Positions 62,381 through 64,000 of a DNA stretch of 64,000 nucleotides are shown in pieces. The DNA comes from Georgenia sp. SYP-B2076 (GTDB lineage Bacteria; Actinomycetota; Actinomycetes; Actinomycetales; Actinomycetaceae). The position numbers were made by a program, and so were the translations under genes. The stretch covers positions 223,576 through 287,575 of the forward strand of contig NZ_RXOZ01000033.1 in NCBI RefSeq assembly GCF_003991205.1. The letters are read 5' to 3'. Under the pieces are notes generated by a model. That model saw only the letters and a list, made by a program, of their open reading frames with translations. It had not been told where the DNA came from and searched no databases. Positions within the stretch are counted from its first letter, which is position 1, and every line of letters starts with the position of its first letter.

Positions 62381-63876
62381 GCGAGGACCTCTCCCGCCCG
62401 GCGGACCTGGGCGGCGCCCGCGTCGCCGTCGTCGGCCTGGGCGCCTCCGGCCGCGCGGCGCTCGAGGCGCTCGGCGCGGCGGGCGCGCGCCTGTCCGGGT
62501 TCGACGCGGCCGGGGCGGCGGTCGAGGCCGCCGCGGCCAGCGGCGAGGTCCCCGCGGCCGCCGCCCTGCGCGCCGTGGCCGACCCGGCCGAGCTCGCCGA
62601 GCAGGTGCTCGCGGGCCGGCCCGACATCATCGTGGTCTCCCCGGGCGTGCCCGCCGTCGCGCCGCTGCACGCGCGGGCGGCCGCGGCGGGCGTGCCGGCC
62701 TGGAGCGAGGTCGAGCTGGCCTGGCGGCTGCAGGCCCGCCGCGCGGACGGCTCGCGCGCTCCCTGGCTGACACTGACCGGCACCAACGGCAAGACCACCA
62801 CCGTCGGGATGCTCGCCTCGATCCTCACCGCGGCGGGGGAGCGGGCCGAGGCCGTCGGCAACGTGGGCACGCCGATCGTGCGGGTGGCCACCCGGGGCGG
62901 CGCCGACGCGCCCGACGTCCTGGCCGTCGAGCTCTCCAGCTTCCAGCTGCACGCCACGCACACCGTCAGCGCGCAGGCGAGCGCGTGCCTCAACATCGCG
63001 CCCGACCACATCGACTGGCACGGCTCCTACGAGGCCTACCGTGCGGACAAGGCGCGGGTGTACGCCCGCACCCAGGTGGCGTGCGTGTACAACGTGGCAG
63101 ACCCGCAGACCCGGCGCATGGTGGAGGAGGCCGACGTCGTCGAGGGCGCCCGCGCCGTCGGCTTCACCACCGCCACGCCCGCCGTCGGACAGCTCGGGCT
63201 CGTCGAGGAGTACCTCGTCGACCGCGCCTTCGGCCCCGACCGCCACCGCGCCGCCCTGGAGCTGGCGACGCTGGAGGACCTCGCGCACCTCGCCCCCGCC
63301 GGCGGCGACGTCCCGGCCCACGTGGTCGCGGACGCCCTTGCCGCGGCCGCCCTGGCCCGCGCCCACGGCGTCACCCCGGAGCGGGTGCGCCAGGGACTGC
63401 GGGACTACTCGGCCGGCGCCCACCGCATCGAGCTGGTGGCCACGGTGGCCGGCGTGGGCTACGTCGACGACTCCAAGGCCACGAACGCGCACGCGGCCGC
63501 CGCCTCCCTCGGCGCGGTCGCGCCCGGCACCGCGGTGTGGGTGGCCGGGGGCCTGGCCAAGGGCGCCACGTTCGACGAGCTCGTGCGCGCCCGGCGCGAC
63601 CGGCTGCGCGCCGTCGTGCTCATCGGCACCGACCGGGAGCCGCTGCGCGGCGCGCTGGCGCGACACGCGGCCGACGTCCCGGTGATCGAGGTCGACGCCG
63701 CCCAGGATGAAGCCGTGATGCCCGAGGCCGTCGCCGCGGCGGCCCGGCTCGCCCAGCCCGGCGACACGGTGCTGCTGGCCCCGGCGTGCGCGTCGATGGA
63801 CCAGTTCCGCAGCTACGCCGAGCGCGGCGAGGCGTTCGCGCGGGCCGCACGCGAGCTGGGGAGGGCGCACGGATGA
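62377..63876 (+). CDS. murD: UDP-MurNAc-L-alanine--D-glutamate ligase MurD
   Basis: A 499-residue Mur ligase adding D-glutamate. The N-terminal domain begins [17 protein letters not shown] with [14 protein letters not shown]. The ATP loop is [46 protein letters not shown] is the characteristic central block, and [13 protein letters not shown] and [22 protein letters not shown] end the protein. It is slightly longer than E. coli MurD because of Ala-rich inserts. It overlaps mraY and ftsW by 4 bases. Confidence 0.97.
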   Translation: MSEDLSRPADLGGARVAVVGLGASGRAALEALGAAGARLSGFDAAGAAVEAAAASGEVPAAAALRAVADPAELAEQVLAGRPDIIVVSPGVPAVAPLHARAAAAGVPAWSEVELAWRLQARRADGSRAPWLTLTGTNGKTTTVGMLASILTAAGERAEAVGNVGTPIVRVATRGGADAPDVLAVELSSFQLHATHTVSAQASACLNIAPDHIDWHGSYEAYRADKARVYARTQVACVYNVADPQTRRMVEEADVVEGARAVGFTTATPAVGQLGLVEEYLVDRAFGPDRHRAALELATLEDLAHLAPAGGDVPAHVVADALAAAALARAHGVTPERVRQGLRDYSAGAHRIELVATVAGVGYVDDSKATNAHAAAASLGAVAPGTAVWVAGGLAKGATFDELVRARRDRLRAVVLIGTDREPLRGALARHAADVPVIEVDAAQDEAVMPEAVAAAARLAQPGDTVLLAPACASMDQFRSYAERGEAFARAARELGRAHG

Positions 63877-64000
63877 CCACCGTCGACGGTGCCCGGGGAC
63901 GTCGCCCCGCCCGCGCTTCCGCCGCGCGCCCGGCCCGCCCCGCGCCCGGACGCAGCGCCGCCACCCGCACCGGCGCCACCGCGGCGCGCCCCGCGCGCGG
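63873..64000 (+). CDS. ftsW: N-terminus of a cell-division protein, probably FtsW (partial)
   Basis: The frame starts at ATG 63873, overlapping the murD stop by 4 bases, and runs off the window. The 42 visible residues are Arg/Ala/Pro-rich and disordered ([20 protein letters not shown]), like the cytoplasmic leader of actinobacterial FtsW. No SEDS-domain helix is yet visible, so the identification depends on the standard murD-ftsW-murG order. Confidence 0.65.
   Translation, partial: MTTVDGARGRRPARASAARPARPAPGRSAATRTGATAARPAR

Overview
The window is a chromosomal segment of a very GC-rich actinobacterium. Gene content and order (dapA, rnj, ftsK, pgsA, cinA, clgR, lhr, recA, recX, a gluABCD-type operon, miaB, miaA, dapF, hflX, lexA, nrdR, and the mraZ-to-ftsW division and cell-wall cluster) are the conserved backbone of Micrococcales and relatives. 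MurE lacks the DNPR motif of diaminopimelate-adding enzymes and reads DDPH instead. This points to a lysine- or ornithine-type peptidoglycan, as in Georgenia, Cellulomonas or Promicromonospora relatives; the exact genus cannot be fixed from sequence alone. I see no prophage, insertion sequence, CRISPR array, tRNA or rRNA gene, so this is core chromosome rather than an accessory island.

Layout. 1-8047 (+): end of dapA, RNase J, an EamA exporter, FtsK, PgsA, CinA and a ClgR-type regulator, closed by a strong hairpin. 8156-11923 (-): a Nei-type glycosylase, an MFS transporter and its ArsR-type regulator with a tandem operator, then CorA. 12116-15480: small actinobacterial proteins (a Cys/His-rich unknown, YciI-like, AHSA1-like, DUF1684, DUF5997, a HTH-less LysR-like sensor). 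15523-21284 (-): a PrmC-like methylase and the giant helicase Lhr. 21359-23522 (+): DUF3046, recA, recX. 23566-26913 (-): a glutamate-type ABC importer. 27127-33924: miaB, two YbjN proteins, miaA-dapF, an unknown 458-residue protein, an RsmC-like methylase. 34028-38803 (+): HflX, a DinG-like helicase, lactate dehydrogenase. 38870-41093: the lexA / LysM-protein divergon and nrdR. 41173-47817 (-): an acyl-CoA ligase, an aldo/keto reductase, SerA, HelD. 48093-53854: a PAC2 protein, MFS, cold-shock protein, spermidine-synthase-like protein, DinB, DUF3040. 54339-64000 (+): mraZ, rsmH, ftsL-like, ftsI, murE, murF, mraY, murD and the start of ftsW.

How the parts work together. The DNA-damage circuit is visible in the DNA. 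recA carries both a LexA box and a RecA-independent (PafBC-type) promoter. lexA and a LysM membrane protein of the YneA/DivS/ChiZ kind share an intergenic region with three LexA boxes. The wall cluster from rsmH to ftsW has seven junctions, each overlapping by exactly 4 bases, so the genes are probably translationally coupled.

Many first-in-operon genes lack a Shine-Dalgarno site. They instead have a TANNNT -10 hexamer 6 to 9 bases before the start codon, the hallmark of leaderless mRNAs. Other regulatory signals of note are a GlnR-like box upstream of the glutamate importer, a hairpin between its binding-protein and permease genes, a candidate mraW leader RNA and a 9-base palindrome upstream of the acyl-CoA ligase.
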